A stretch of 55,763 bases of DNA, from assembly GCF_000463155.2 (NCBI RefSeq), contig NZ_AWFZ01000028.1:646665-702427 (forward strand), read 5' to 3'. This stretch comes from Siccibacter turicensis LMG 23730. GTDB taxonomy: Bacteria > Pseudomonadota > Gammaproteobacteria > Enterobacterales > Enterobacteriaceae. The position numbers and the translations under genes are program-made. How positions within the stretch are numbered: the first letter of the stretch is position 1; each line of letters starts with the position of its first letter. The notes under the pieces are model-generated. The model was not told the origin of the DNA and did not search any database. It was given only the letters and a program-made list of their open reading frames with translations. Positions 38,167 through 47,290 of the stretch are shown one piece after another.

Positions 38167-38670
38167 ATGAGTACCGCTAAACTGGTAAAATCAAAAGCGT
38201 CTGATCTGCTTTATACCCGTAACGATGTGGCCGACGCCGATAAGAAAGCAACTATCGAGCTGCTGAACCGCCAGGTTGTACAGTTCATCGATCTCTCTCT
38301 TATCACCAAACAGGCTCACTGGAACATGCGCGGTGCGAACTTCATTGGTGTTCATGAAATGCTCGATGGCTTCCGTACCGCTCTGACCGACCACCTGGAC
38401 ACCATGGCCGAACGTGCCGTTCAGCTGGGTGGCGTTGCCCTGGGTACCACTCAGGTCGTGAACAGCAAAACTCCGCTGCAGAGCTACCCGCTGGATATCC
38501 ACACCGTTCAGGATCACCTGAAAGCGCTGGCCGATCGCTACGCGATTGTTGCCAACGACGTGCGTAAAGCCGTGAGCGAAGCGCAGGACGAAGACACCGC
38601 GGATATCTTCACCGCTGCGTCCCGCGATCTGGATAAATTCCTGTGGTTCATCGAATCTAACATCGAATAA
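38167..38670 (+). CDS. dps: DNA-protecting ferritin-like protein Dps
   Basis: 167-residue starvation and oxidative-stress protein that forms dodecamers, stores iron and coats DNA. The inter-subunit ferroxidase ligands are at the E. coli positions: His51, His63, Asp67, Asp78 and Glu82. The lysine-containing N-terminal tail used for DNA binding is present ([17 protein letters not shown]). The ATG at 38167 matches the K-12 start; an upstream in-frame extension from 38131 covers the untranslated leader. Confidence 0.97.
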   Translation: MSTAKLVKSKASDLLYTRNDVADADKKATIELLNRQVVQFIDLSLITKQAHWNMRGANFIGVHEMLDGFRTALTDHLDTMAERAVQLGGVALGTTQVVNSKTPLQSYPLDIHTVQDHLKALADRYAIVANDVRKAVSEAQDEDTADIFTAASRDLDKFLWFIESNIE

Positions 38671-38688
38671 TTCACCGGATTTCATCTC

Positions 38689-38712
38689 ACCCCCTCCGCC
38701 CGGAGGGGGTTC
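38689..38712 (+). terminator. Terminator after dps
   Basis: ACCCCCTCCG-CC-CGGAGGGGGT, a 10-bp perfect stem 18 bases after the dps stop codon, with a short TTCATT tail. The two-base loop means the innermost pairs will be open in practice. Confidence 0.8.
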
Positions 38713-38830
38713 ATTGCACCAAAATAATGCACGCCTGCCCGTCCCTTCCCCTGCTTTAGTTATCAAGATGTAATAATCACTTCACACAACGGTTAAAGAA
38801 TGATTGTTTTTGCGGCGTATTGTGCGTTAA

Positions 38831-39781
<951 letters not shown>

Positions 39782-39867
39782 TTATTTTTATTACGTCTCA
39801 CCCTTCTCAGGGGCGACTTTTCGCCCCTGTTATTTTTGAACCACGGTAACAGTAACAGGAACACATT

Positions 39868-40527
39868 ATGGAGTTTGACTGGAGCGTCATCTGGCCTGCC
39901 ATTCCTATTCTGCTGGAAGGCGCCAAAATGACTCTGTGGATTTCGATCCTCGGCCTGGCAGGCGGTATCGTCATCGGTCTGTTGGCCGGCCTCGCCCGCA
40001 GCTACGGCGGCTGGATCTCAAACCACATCGCCCTTGTTTTTATTGAAGTCATCCGCGGAACGCCGATTGTCGTTCAGGTGATGTATATCTACTTCGCCCT
40101 GCCGATGGCCTTCCCGGACATCCGCATCGACACCTTCACCGCCGCCGTGATCACCATCATGATCAACTCCGGGGCCTATATCGCAGAAATTACCCGCGGG
40201 TCGGTGCTGTCTATCCATAAAGGCTTTAGCGAAGCGGGGCTGGCGCTCGGCCTGTCGCGTCGCGAAACGATTCGCCACGTGATCATGCCGCTGGCGCTGC
40301 GTCGCATGCTGCCAGCGCTCGGCAACCAGCTGATCATCAGTATCAAGGACACCTCGCTGTTCATCGTCATCGGCGCCGCCGAGCTGACGCGCAGCGGCCA
40401 GGAGATCATCGCCGGCAACTTCCGCGCGCTGGAAATCTGGACTGCCGTCGGGGTGATCTATCTGATCATCACCCAGGTTCTGAACATCGTGCTCCGTATT
40501 CTTGAAAGAAGGATGAAAATCCTGTGA
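39868..40527 (+). CDS. glnP: Glutamine ABC transporter permease GlnP
   Basis: 219-residue inner-membrane permease of the HisM/HEQR class, five predicted helices. The ATPase-contact loop reads [25 protein letters not shown] (over the usual EAA motif), and the [22 protein letters not shown] segment is typical. It overlaps glnQ by four bases (GTGA), giving translational coupling. Confidence 0.97.
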   Translation: MEFDWSVIWPAIPILLEGAKMTLWISILGLAGGIVIGLLAGLARSYGGWISNHIALVFIEVIRGTPIVVQVMYIYFALPMAFPDIRIDTFTAAVITIMINSGAYIAEITRGSVLSIHKGFSEAGLALGLSRRETIRHVIMPLALRRMLPALGNQLIISIKDTSLFIVIGAAELTRSGQEIIAGNFRALEIWTAVGVIYLIITQVLNIVLRILERRMKIL

Positions 40528-41246
40528 TTGAATTTAAAAACGTCTCCAAGCATTTTGGCCCGACCCAGGTGCTGCATAACATTGACCTGAACGTGAAGCA
40601 GGGCGAAGTCGTGGTGATTATTGGGCCGTCCGGCTCCGGGAAATCCACCCTGCTGCGCTGCATCAATAAGCTGGAAGAGATCACCAGCGGCGATCTGATC
40701 GTCGACGGGCTGAAGGTTAACGACCCGAAAGTGGACGAGCGCCTGATTCGTCAGGAAGCCGGCATGGTGTTCCAGCAGTTCTATCTGTTCCCGCACCTGA
40801 CGGCGCTGGAAAACGTGATGTTTGGCCCGACCCGCGTCCGCGGCGCCAGTAAAGCCGAAGCGGAAACGCTGGCGAAATCCCTGCTGGCGAAAGTGGGGCT
40901 CGCCGAGCGCGCGCACCACTATCCGTCTGAACTCTCCGGCGGCCAGCAGCAGCGCGTGGCAATTGCCCGCGCGCTGGCGGTGAAACCGAAGATGATGCTG
41001 TTTGATGAGCCGACCTCCGCTCTCGACCCTGAACTGCGCCATGAAGTACTGAAGGTGATGCAGGATCTCGCCGAGGAAGGCATGACTATGGTGATCGTGA
41101 CCCACGAAATCGGCTTTGCCGAGAAAGTGGCGTCGCGCCTGATCTTTATTGATAAGGGCCGCATCGCCGAGGACGGCAACCCGCAGGATCTGATCAAGAA
41201 CCCACCGAGCCCGCGCCTGCAGGAGTTTTTACAGCACGTCTCCTGA
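40524..41246 (+). CDS. glnQ: Glutamine ABC transporter ATPase GlnQ
   Basis: 240-residue ATPase of the polar amino-acid transporter group. Walker [10 protein letters not shown] (34-42), Q-loop [12 protein letters not shown], signature LSGGQQQR, Walker [13 protein letters not shown] and the switch His in VTHEIGFA are all intact. The start codon is GTG, set by the four-base overlap with glnP. A strong terminator follows. Confidence 0.97.
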   Translation: MIEFKNVSKHFGPTQVLHNIDLNVKQGEVVVIIGPSGSGKSTLLRCINKLEEITSGDLIVDGLKVNDPKVDERLIRQEAGMVFQQFYLFPHLTALENVMFGPTRVRGASKAEAETLAKSLLAKVGLAERAHHYPSELSGGQQQRVAIARALAVKPKMMLFDEPTSALDPELRHEVLKVMQDLAEEGMTMVIVTHEIGFAEKVASRLIFIDKGRIAEDGNPQDLIKNPPSPRLQEFLQHVS

Positions 41247-41262
41247 GTGCTGGCCTCACGAT

Positions 41263-41288
41263 AAGCCCCCGCTGCGGGGCTTTTTTTT
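41263..41288 (+). terminator. Terminator of glnHPQ
   Basis: AAGCCCCCGC-T-GCGGGGCTT type stem followed by eight T residues, 17 bases after the glnQ stop codon. Confidence 0.93.
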
Positions 41289-41390
41289 GCCCGCAAAACG
41301 CCCTCACCCGGAAAATTCCCCCTTTTCAGACGCCGTCAGCCCAGCGGCTATACTTATCCCTTCACTGACGTTCTCAACCCGGAGGAGCCC

Positions 41391-43646
41391 GTGCCGTGGA
41401 TCATTCTGCTGCTGTGTAGCCTGTTTATTGCCCCCGTTCAGGCCACCGTATCACCCGCCGCAGCCGCCGCCGCGACAACCACATCGAACAGCGCCACCAG
41501 CGCGCCTGCCGCCGAACCCACGGTCGAGGATAAGAAAGCAGCCTACGCGGCGCTGGCAGACGTGCTGGAAAACGAACAGTCGCGCACTGAACTTATCGGC
41601 CAGCTGCGCAAAGTCTCTGACGCACCCGCTTCCGAGCCGGTGCCTGGGCTGACGATGGTTGAGGAGGAGGTGGAGGACACCACGGTGCTGGAGAACGTCA
41701 CCGCCCTGAGCCGCGAGTACGGCGGCGAACTGGCGTCACGCTTCGCCCAGCTCTACCGCAATATCACCGGCGCCTCCCATAAGCCGTTTAATCAGCAGAC
41801 CTTTCTCAACGCCCTGACCCACTTCACCCTGCTGGCGGTAGCGGTGTTTGCCTTCTACTGGCTGCTGCGCACCGGCACCCTGCCTCTGTATCGAAAAATG
41901 GGGGAATGGGGACGCAAAAAGAACCGCGAGCGCTCAAGCTGGCTCCATCTGCCTGCCATGATCGTGGGAGCGTTTATCATCGACCTGACGCTACTGGCGC
42001 TGGCGCTGACCGTCGGCCAGGTGCTGATTGAGTCGCTCGGCTCCGGCAACCGCACCATTGCCCGCCAGCAGGGGCTGTTCCTCAATGCCTTTGCCCTGAT
42101 TGAGTTCTTTAAAGCCATCCTGCGCCTTATCTTCTGCCCGCGCGTGCCCTCCCTGCGCCCGTTCCCGGTAAGCGACGCCAGCGCCCGCTACTGGAACCTG
42201 CGCCTGAGCGGACTGAGCAGCCTGATTGGTTATGGCCTGTTAGTAGCGGTGCCGATTATCTCAAACCAGGTCAACGTGCAGATCGGCGCGCTGGCAAACG
42301 TCGTTATCATGCTCAGCATCACCGTCTGGGCGCTGTACCTGATCTTCCATAACAAGCATCACATTCAGCAGAACCTCATCGCCCTGGCAGACCGGTCGAT
42401 GGCTTTTTTCAGCCTGTTTATCCGCGCCTTTGCGCTGGTCTGGCACTGGCTGGCCTGCGCCTACTTTATCGTGCTGTTCTTCTTCTCGCTGTTCGATCCG
42501 GGCAACAGCCTGAAGTTTATGATGGGCGCCTCCCTGAAAAGCCTGGCCATCATCAGCGTCGCGGCCTTTGTCTCCGGCCTGCTGTCGCGCTGGATTGCCA
42601 AAACCATCACCCTGTCGCCCCAGCTGCAGCGGACCTATCCCGAGCTGCAAAAACGCGTTAACGGCTGGATATCGGTGTCGCTCAAGCTGGCGCGCATCCT
42701 GACGGTGTGCGTGGCGATTATGCTGCTGCTTAACGCCTGGGGGCTGTTTGACTTCTGGGAGTGGCTCACCAACGGCGCGGGTGAGAAAACGGTGGATATA
42801 CTGATCCGCGTCTCGCTGATCCTGTTCTTCTCCGCCGTGGGCTGGACGCTGCTGGCAAGCCTGATTGAGAGCCGTCTGGCCTCGGACATTCACGGCCGCC
42901 CGCTGCCGAGCGCGCGTACCCGTACCCTGCTGACCCTGTTTCGTAACGCGCTGGCGGTGGTGATCAGCACCATTACCGTGATGATTGTGCTGTCGGAGAT
43001 TGGCGTGAATATCGCCCCGCTGCTGGCCGGGGCCGGTGCGCTGGGGCTGGCGATCTCCTTCGGCTCACAGACGCTGGTGAAAGATATCATCACCGGGGTG
43101 TTCATTCAGTTTGAGAACGGCATGAACACCGGGGATCTGGTCACCATTGGCCCGCTGACCGGGACGGTGGAGCGCATGTCGATTCGCTCGGTCGGCGTGC
43201 GGCAGGACACCGGGGCATACCATATTATTCCGTGGTCATCGATTACCACCTTCGCCAACTTTGTGCGCGGTATCGGCTCGTTTGTTGCCAACTACGATGT
43301 CGATCGTCGGGAAGATGAGAATCGCGCCAACCAGGCGCTGCGCGATGCAGTAGAGGAGCTGATGACCAAAGAGGATATCCGGATTCTGGTGATTGGCGAG
43401 CCGAACTTCGCGGGGATTGTGGGCCTGACCAACACCGCGTTTACCCTGCGTGTCAGCTTCACCACCCAGCCGCTCAAGCAGTGGACGGTGCGCTTTGCGC
43501 TGGATGCGATGGTGAAAAAACACTTCGATCTGGCGGGTATCCACGCCCCGGTGCAGACCGTGCAGGTCATGCAGCCGGGGGCGGGTGCGGTAGAGATGAA
43601 CGCCGGGGCCGGCGGTGCGTTACCCCCGGCCAATCCGACGGTGTGA
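41391..43646 (+). CDS. ybiO: MscS-family mechanosensitive channel YbiO
   Basis: 751-residue large-form mechanosensitive channel. An N-terminal signal segment and an Ala/Thr-rich periplasmic stretch (about 20-50) are followed by some eleven hydrophobic segments. The conserved MscS pore helix and beta domain lie at the C-terminal side (LLAGAGALGLAISFGSQTLVKD, then GVFIQFENGMNTGDLVTIGP). The start is GTG at 41391, with GGAGGAG just upstream; the Ala/Thr-rich part may explain the ten residues extra over E. coli. Its stop codon abuts the stop codon of convergent rlmF. Confidence 0.93.
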   Translation: MPWIILLLCSLFIAPVQATVSPAAAAAATTTSNSATSAPAAEPTVEDKKAAYAALADVLENEQSRTELIGQLRKVSDAPASEPVPGLTMVEEEVEDTTVLENVTALSREYGGELASRFAQLYRNITGASHKPFNQQTFLNALTHFTLLAVAVFAFYWLLRTGTLPLYRKMGEWGRKKNRERSSWLHLPAMIVGAFIIDLTLLALALTVGQVLIESLGSGNRTIARQQGLFLNAFALIEFFKAILRLIFCPRVPSLRPFPVSDASARYWNLRLSGLSSLIGYGLLVAVPIISNQVNVQIGALANVVIMLSITVWALYLIFHNKHHIQQNLIALADRSMAFFSLFIRAFALVWHWLACAYFIVLFFFSLFDPGNSLKFMMGASLKSLAIISVAAFVSGLLSRWIAKTITLSPQLQRTYPELQKRVNGWISVSLKLARILTVCVAIMLLLNAWGLFDFWEWLTNGAGEKTVDILIRVSLILFFSAVGWTLLASLIESRLASDIHGRPLPSARTRTLLTLFRNALAVVISTITVMIVLSEIGVNIAPLLAGAGALGLAISFGSQTLVKDIITGVFIQFENGMNTGDLVTIGPLTGTVERMSIRSVGVRQDTGAYHIIPWSSITTFANFVRGIGSFVANYDVDRREDENRANQALRDAVEELMTKEDIRILVIGEPNFAGIVGLTNTAFTLRVSFTTQPLKQWTVRFALDAMVKKHFDLAGIHAPVQTVQVMQPGAGAVEMNAGAGGALPPANPTV

Positions 43647-44573
43647 TCAGCCTTTCTTCTGATGCCGACGCTGGCGCGCTGGAGCATCAAGGAAGGTCCA
43701 GGCGATGAAGCGGCTCTGCTTCTGGCCCTGGCTCATCTCTTTCTTCACCACCTTCACCGCGCCTGCCTGCTCAAGGGCGCGGTAGAGCGGTGGCAGGTTG
43801 TCGCCGCGCGACACCAGCGAGCTGAACCACACCACCTGGCGGGCGTAGTCTTTACTTTCGGCAATCATGCGCGTGATAAACGCCACTTCGCCGCCGTTGC
43901 ACCACAGCTCGCCCTCCTGGCCGCCGAAGTTGAGCACCGGCTGGTCTGCCAGCCCAAGATTGCGGCGCTTGCGCTCGTTGCCCGCCTGGGCGCCCGCGGC
44001 GGAGTCATGGAACGGTGGGTTGCACAGGGTGGCGTCAAACTGCTCATTTTTATGAATGATGCCGGCGAAAATCGCCTCCGGGGTCTTCTGGCGGCGCAGA
44101 CGAATGCGCGACTGCAGGCCATTGGCCTCAATAATCGCAGTGGCGCTTTTGAGCGCCTCGGCGTTGACGTCGCTGCCGGTAAAGCGCCAGCCGTAGTCGT
44201 GGTTGCCGATAAGCGGGTAGATGCAGTTGGCACCGACGCCGATATCCAGCACGCTGGCGTCGCGTGGCACCACGCCCTGGTTATCGTCCGCCAGCAGATC
44301 GGCAAGATGGTGGACGTAATCAGCCCGGCCCGGCACCGGCGGGCAGAGAAACCCCTCCGGGATATCCCAGTGGGTAACGCCATAGAAATGCGCCAGCAGC
44401 GCCTGGTTCAGGGTTTTCACCGCCTGCGGGTTGGCGAAATCGATAGTCTCGTCGCCGCGTGGCGAGGTGATGATAAACCCGGCGAGCGCCGGACAGTCGC
44501 GGGTAAGGCTCGCGAAGTCGTAGCGGCTGTGGTGGCGGTTGCGGGGATGCAGTTCCCCTTTCTGGCGCGTCAT
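43647..44573 (-). CDS. rlmF: 23S rRNA (adenine-1618-N6)-methyltransferase RlmF
   Basis: 308-residue S-adenosylmethionine-dependent enzyme that methylates A1618 of 23S rRNA. Motif I is [14 protein letters not shown]-like ([16 protein letters not shown]) and the catalytic N6-adenine motif is NPPF. The N-terminal [13 protein letters not shown] segment is family-specific. There are no bases between its stop codon and that of ybiO, so each transcript must run into the other gene or stop without a separate hairpin. Confidence 0.96.
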   Translation of the reverse strand: MTRQKGELHPRNRHHSRYDFASLTRDCPALAGFIITSPRGDETIDFANPQAVKTLNQALLAHFYGVTHWDIPEGFLCPPVPGRADYVHHLADLLADDNQGVVPRDASVLDIGVGANCIYPLIGNHDYGWRFTGSDVNAEALKSATAIIEANGLQSRIRLRRQKTPEAIFAGIIHKNEQFDATLCNPPFHDSAAGAQAGNERKRRNLGLADQPVLNFGGQEGELWCNGGEVAFITRMIAESKDYARQVVWFSSLVSRGDNLPPLYRALEQAGAVKVVKKEMSQGQKQSRFIAWTFLDAPARQRRHQKKG

Positions 44574-44688
44574 GATGATTCTCCTGTAGGTCGGCGCGTA
44601 AGATACCCGCTGCCTGCGACGGGGTAAATAACTGACGGAAACTTTTGGCGTCGGGTAAGATGCCTTTTTACGGTTAATCAGGTGGAAT

Positions 44689-45315
44689 ATGACAGGAAAA
44701 CGCTACTACTACGAGCCGCAGCAGGGCCACGGCCTGCCGCACGATCCGCTGAACGCTATCGTCGGGCCGCGCCCCATCGGCTGGATCGCCTCTCTTGACG
44801 CCGAAGGCCGCCGCAATCTGGCACCCTACAGCTTCTTCAACTGCTTTAACTATCGTCCGCCGATCATTGGCTTCTCCAGCACCGGCTGGAAAGACAGCGT
44901 CAGCAACATCATCGCTACCAAAGAGTTTGTCTGGAATCTCGCCACCCGTGATTTGGCGGTGCAGATGAACGAAACCTCCGCCTCGCTGCCCCACGGCGAA
45001 GACGAGTTCGCCCGCGCCGGCCTGACGCCGGTCCCCGGAAAGCGGGTGAGCGCGCCGCGGGTGGCGGAAAGCCCGGTCAACTTCGAATGTCGCCTGTCGC
45101 AGTATATTCAGTTGACCGGCGCCGACGGCACGCTGATCGACAGCTGGCTGATATTAGGGGAAGTGGTGGCGGTGCATATCGATGAAACGCTGCTGGAAAA
45201 CGGTATTTATCAGACGGCGAAGGCGCAGCCGGTGCTGCGCGCCGGCGGCCCCAGCGCCTACTACGCCATTGATGAGTCCCAGCGCTTCGATCTGGTGCGT
45301 CCTGACGCCCGCTAG
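44689..45315 (+). CDS. Flavin-reductase-like FMN-binding family protein
   Basis: 208-residue protein of the flavin reductase-like split-barrel family. The N-terminal half carries the usual [37 protein letters not shown] pattern (phosphate/isoalloxazine contact region), and [12 protein letters not shown] follows. Members bind FMN and act as flavin reductases or with unknown roles; the substrate is not evident. AGGTGG precedes the ATG. It lies between rlmF and ybiI, where K-12 has mcbA, fiu and ybiX, so it marks a local content difference. Confidence 0.88.
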   Translation: MTGKRYYYEPQQGHGLPHDPLNAIVGPRPIGWIASLDAEGRRNLAPYSFFNCFNYRPPIIGFSSTGWKDSVSNIIATKEFVWNLATRDLAVQMNETSASLPHGEDEFARAGLTPVPGKRVSAPRVAESPVNFECRLSQYIQLTGADGTLIDSWLILGEVVAVHIDETLLENGIYQTAKAQPVLRAGGPSAYYAIDESQRFDLVRPDAR

Positions 45316-45408
45316 CCCTCCTTCAGGCCCGCTACGGTGGGCCGCCTCCGGCAGAGTGCCCGCTTTTTTGCTATAATAACGTCTGTGTTTAACCATTAAG
45401 GAGGTCTT

Positions 45409-45675
45409 ATGGCTTCAGGTTGGGCCAATGACGGCGCGGTGCAGGATCAGATCGACAGCACCGTTGACGATGCCGTAGCAAGGGCGCGTCGCTCGCTGCC
45501 CACAGGCGAGAGCCTGGCGTTTTGCGAGATGTGCGATGAACCGATCCCGGAAGCACGACGCAAAGCCATTCCCGGCGTGCATCTGTGTGTCGACTGCCAG
45601 CAAAAGGAAGATGCGCATCAGGCGCGCTTCTCGCCCTATAACCGGCGTGGCTCTAAAGACAGCCAGCTCCGGTAA
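45409..45675 (+). CDS. ybiI: DksA/TraR-type zinc-finger protein YbiI
   Basis: 88-residue small protein with one C4 zinc finger, Cys39, Cys42, Cys60 and Cys63 (FCEMCDEPIPEAR...GVHLCVDCQ), as in DksA and TraR. It lacks the long coiled coil of DksA, so secondary-channel control of RNA polymerase is possible but not shown. AAGGAGG at 45399-45405 is an excellent ribosome site. A terminator follows directly, overlapping the stop codon area. Confidence 0.94.
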   Translation: MASGWANDGAVQDQIDSTVDDAVARARRSLPTGESLAFCEMCDEPIPEARRKAIPGVHLCVDCQQKEDAHQARFSPYNRRGSKDSQLR

Positions 45676-45699
45676 CGCCGCCTTAGCGCGGCGTTTTTT
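45674..45699 (+). terminator. Terminator after ybiI
   Basis: AACGCCGC - CTTAGC - GCGGCGTT, with six T residues in total; it starts at the last bases of the ybiI stop codon. Confidence 0.9.
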
Positions 45700-45878
45700 A
45701 TTGCGCAGCTTTTTACCGGGGCGGTGTGTCGAAACGTGCCCTCTTCCACCCGCTCTGTCAGTTCAGGTCAGGAAACGTAGCCGCGAAGCAATAATCTCAA
45801 TGAATTCAACTGGCTATGTTTCATTCAAATTTTTAGAATAAGGCTGTCAATTCTCTTCGGTTTTATATTCTGCTGACG

Positions 45879-45898
45879 AATGTGACAATAATCACATC
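45879..45898 (+). promoter_or_regulatory. CRP-binding site upstream of ybiJ
   Basis: TGTGA-CAATAA-TCACA (45881-45896) matches the CRP half-sites perfectly and has the right six-base spacing. Its centre is about 56 bases before the ybiJ ATG. With a transcription start near 45930 and AGAATA (45921-45926) as a weak -10 element, it would sit at a class II activator position. Confidence 0.75.
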
Positions 45899-45944
45899 GA
45901 CGGAACAACGTCACCCAAACAGAATAACCTGCGAGAAATTAGCC

Positions 45945-46205
45945 ATGAAAACCATCAAATATGCTGTAGCCGCCCTTGCCCTTACCGCTTTCTCCCTGAC
46001 CGCGGGTGCCGCGGAGCTTATCGGTAACGCCGATACCCAGAACCTGAACAAAGTTGGCGTAGTGTCTGCGCAGGGTGCGAGCACGCTGGAAGGTCTGGAA
46101 GCGGAGCTGGGTGCCAAAGCCGACGCGGCGGGCGCCAAAGCCTACAGCATCACCTCTGCGATGAGCCACAACAAGGTGAGCGGCACCGCGGTGATCTACA
46201 ACTGA
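45945..46205 (+). CDS. ybiJ: YbiJ, periplasmic DUF1471 (BhsA/McbA-like) stress protein
   Basis: 86-residue secreted protein of the YhcN/BhsA family. A signal peptide ends around TAGAAE at residue 23. The DUF1471 core is present (KVGVVSAQGASTLEGLEAELGAKADAAGAKAYSITSA) and the C-terminus SGTAVIYN matches YbiJ. I chose ybiJ over mcbA because the sequence is closer and the gene sits next to ybiI. Family members respond to acid, peroxide or metal stress; the function of YbiJ itself is unclear. It has a CRP site upstream and a terminator downstream. Confidence 0.9.
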   Translation: MKTIKYAVAALALTAFSLTAGAAELIGNADTQNLNKVGVVSAQGASTLEGLEAELGAKADAAGAKAYSITSAMSHNKVSGTAVIYN

Positions 46206-46257
46206 TTTATGCCTTACCCTCTCTGAACCTGCTTTATTTAGATTGACCCTCATTTTT

Positions 46258-46282
46258 GCCCGCTGCCACGCGGGCTTTTTTT
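46258..46282 (+). terminator. Terminator after ybiJ
   Basis: GCCCGC - TGCCAC - GCGGGC followed by seven T residues, between convergent ybiJ and ybiB. Confidence 0.92.
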
Positions 46283-46292
46283 CGTCTCAGGA

Positions 46293-47258
46293 TCAGAACG
46301 TCCGGGCCACCTGCGCCAGCCCCTCCTCCACCGACACCGCCCTGCCCGTCGCCACCAGGCAGCAGGCAAGCTGTATCTTCAGCGCCTGCGGCACCGGCAG
46401 CTGGCCGGTCAGGCAGCGCTCGGTCCAGCGCGCCGTGACGTCAGGATCCCGGGAGTCGGGCAGCACCACGGAGGCATCGCTTTCCGCCGCGCGCTCATAC
46501 AGCACGCGAATGCCCTGTTCATCAATGATATTGATTTGCGGGCAGCGCTGCGGGTTGGCGTAGGCTTCCCCTTCGGTGCCGTGCATCAGCAGCGCCCGTC
46601 CGCCAAGGGCGGCAAAAAAGCCCCCGACACGGGTCACGTACTCCGGGTGCGATACGCTGGAGAGGCGCAGCGCCGCGTCCTCAGCAAACGGCGTTGCCAG
46701 CTTCGCCAGCGTATGCGCGCTGTTGCGCACGCCCATGCGCCAGCGCAGCGCCAGCTGGTTCTCCAGCGGCGGACACAGGGCGCCAACCGGGATGTAGACC
46801 GGCTCATGCCCGTCCAGCTTCGCCTGCGCCTGCCCGGCGTGCAGCGTCGGGCTGATACCCAGCATGGTGAATATCGTTTCGCTGATCACCCGCGTACCGT
46901 CGTGGCTGACGCCGTGTACCACCACCGGAAAGCCGAGACGGTTGAGCAGCATCGCCAGCAGCGGCGTCAGGTTGGCCTGCTTGCGCGCGCCGTTGTAGGT
47001 CGGGATGACGATCGGCATCGGTTTATCAACCGGCGGCGTCAGGCGCAGCGTCTGGTGCTGCATCGCCTCATAAAAGCCGCGCAACTCGGCTTCCCCTTCC
47101 CCCTTGATACGCAGGGCAATCAGGATGCCGCCCAGCTCAAGCTCCGGCACGTCGCCGTTCAGCATATGGGTATACAGGGCGCGCGCCGTGTCGGTATCCA
47201 GATCGCGAGCGTGGTTCTTGCCCCGGCCGATTTCTTTGATGATTGTGCGGTAGTCCAT
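46293..47258 (-). CDS. ybiB: YbiB, TrpD2-family nucleic-acid-binding protein
   Basis: 321-residue protein with the fold of anthranilate phosphoribosyltransferase (TrpD) but without its activity; E. coli YbiB binds DNA and RNA without sequence preference. The N-terminal helical domain (to about 70) and the alpha/beta domain with VVVHGVSHDGTRVISE replace the TrpD phosphate-binding loop. It follows dinG by 32 bases and belongs to the same LexA-controlled transcript, so a role in the DNA-damage response is likely. Confidence 0.93.
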   Translation of the reverse strand: MDYRTIIKEIGRGKNHARDLDTDTARALYTHMLNGDVPELELGGILIALRIKGEGEAELRGFYEAMQHQTLRLTPPVDKPMPIVIPTYNGARKQANLTPLLAMLLNRLGFPVVVHGVSHDGTRVISETIFTMLGISPTLHAGQAQAKLDGHEPVYIPVGALCPPLENQLALRWRMGVRNSAHTLAKLATPFAEDAALRLSSVSHPEYVTRVGGFFAALGGRALLMHGTEGEAYANPQRCPQINIIDEQGIRVLYERAAESDASVVLPDSRDPDVTARWTERCLTGQLPVPQALKIQLACCLVATGRAVSVEEGLAQVARTF

Positions 47259-47290
47259 CCATTACTCCTTACGTCATGCTGTCAGGCGTC

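Noticed and set aside
45945-46205. Assignment as mcbA
   Set aside because: The mature sequence and the place next to ybiI fit YbiJ better than McbA.
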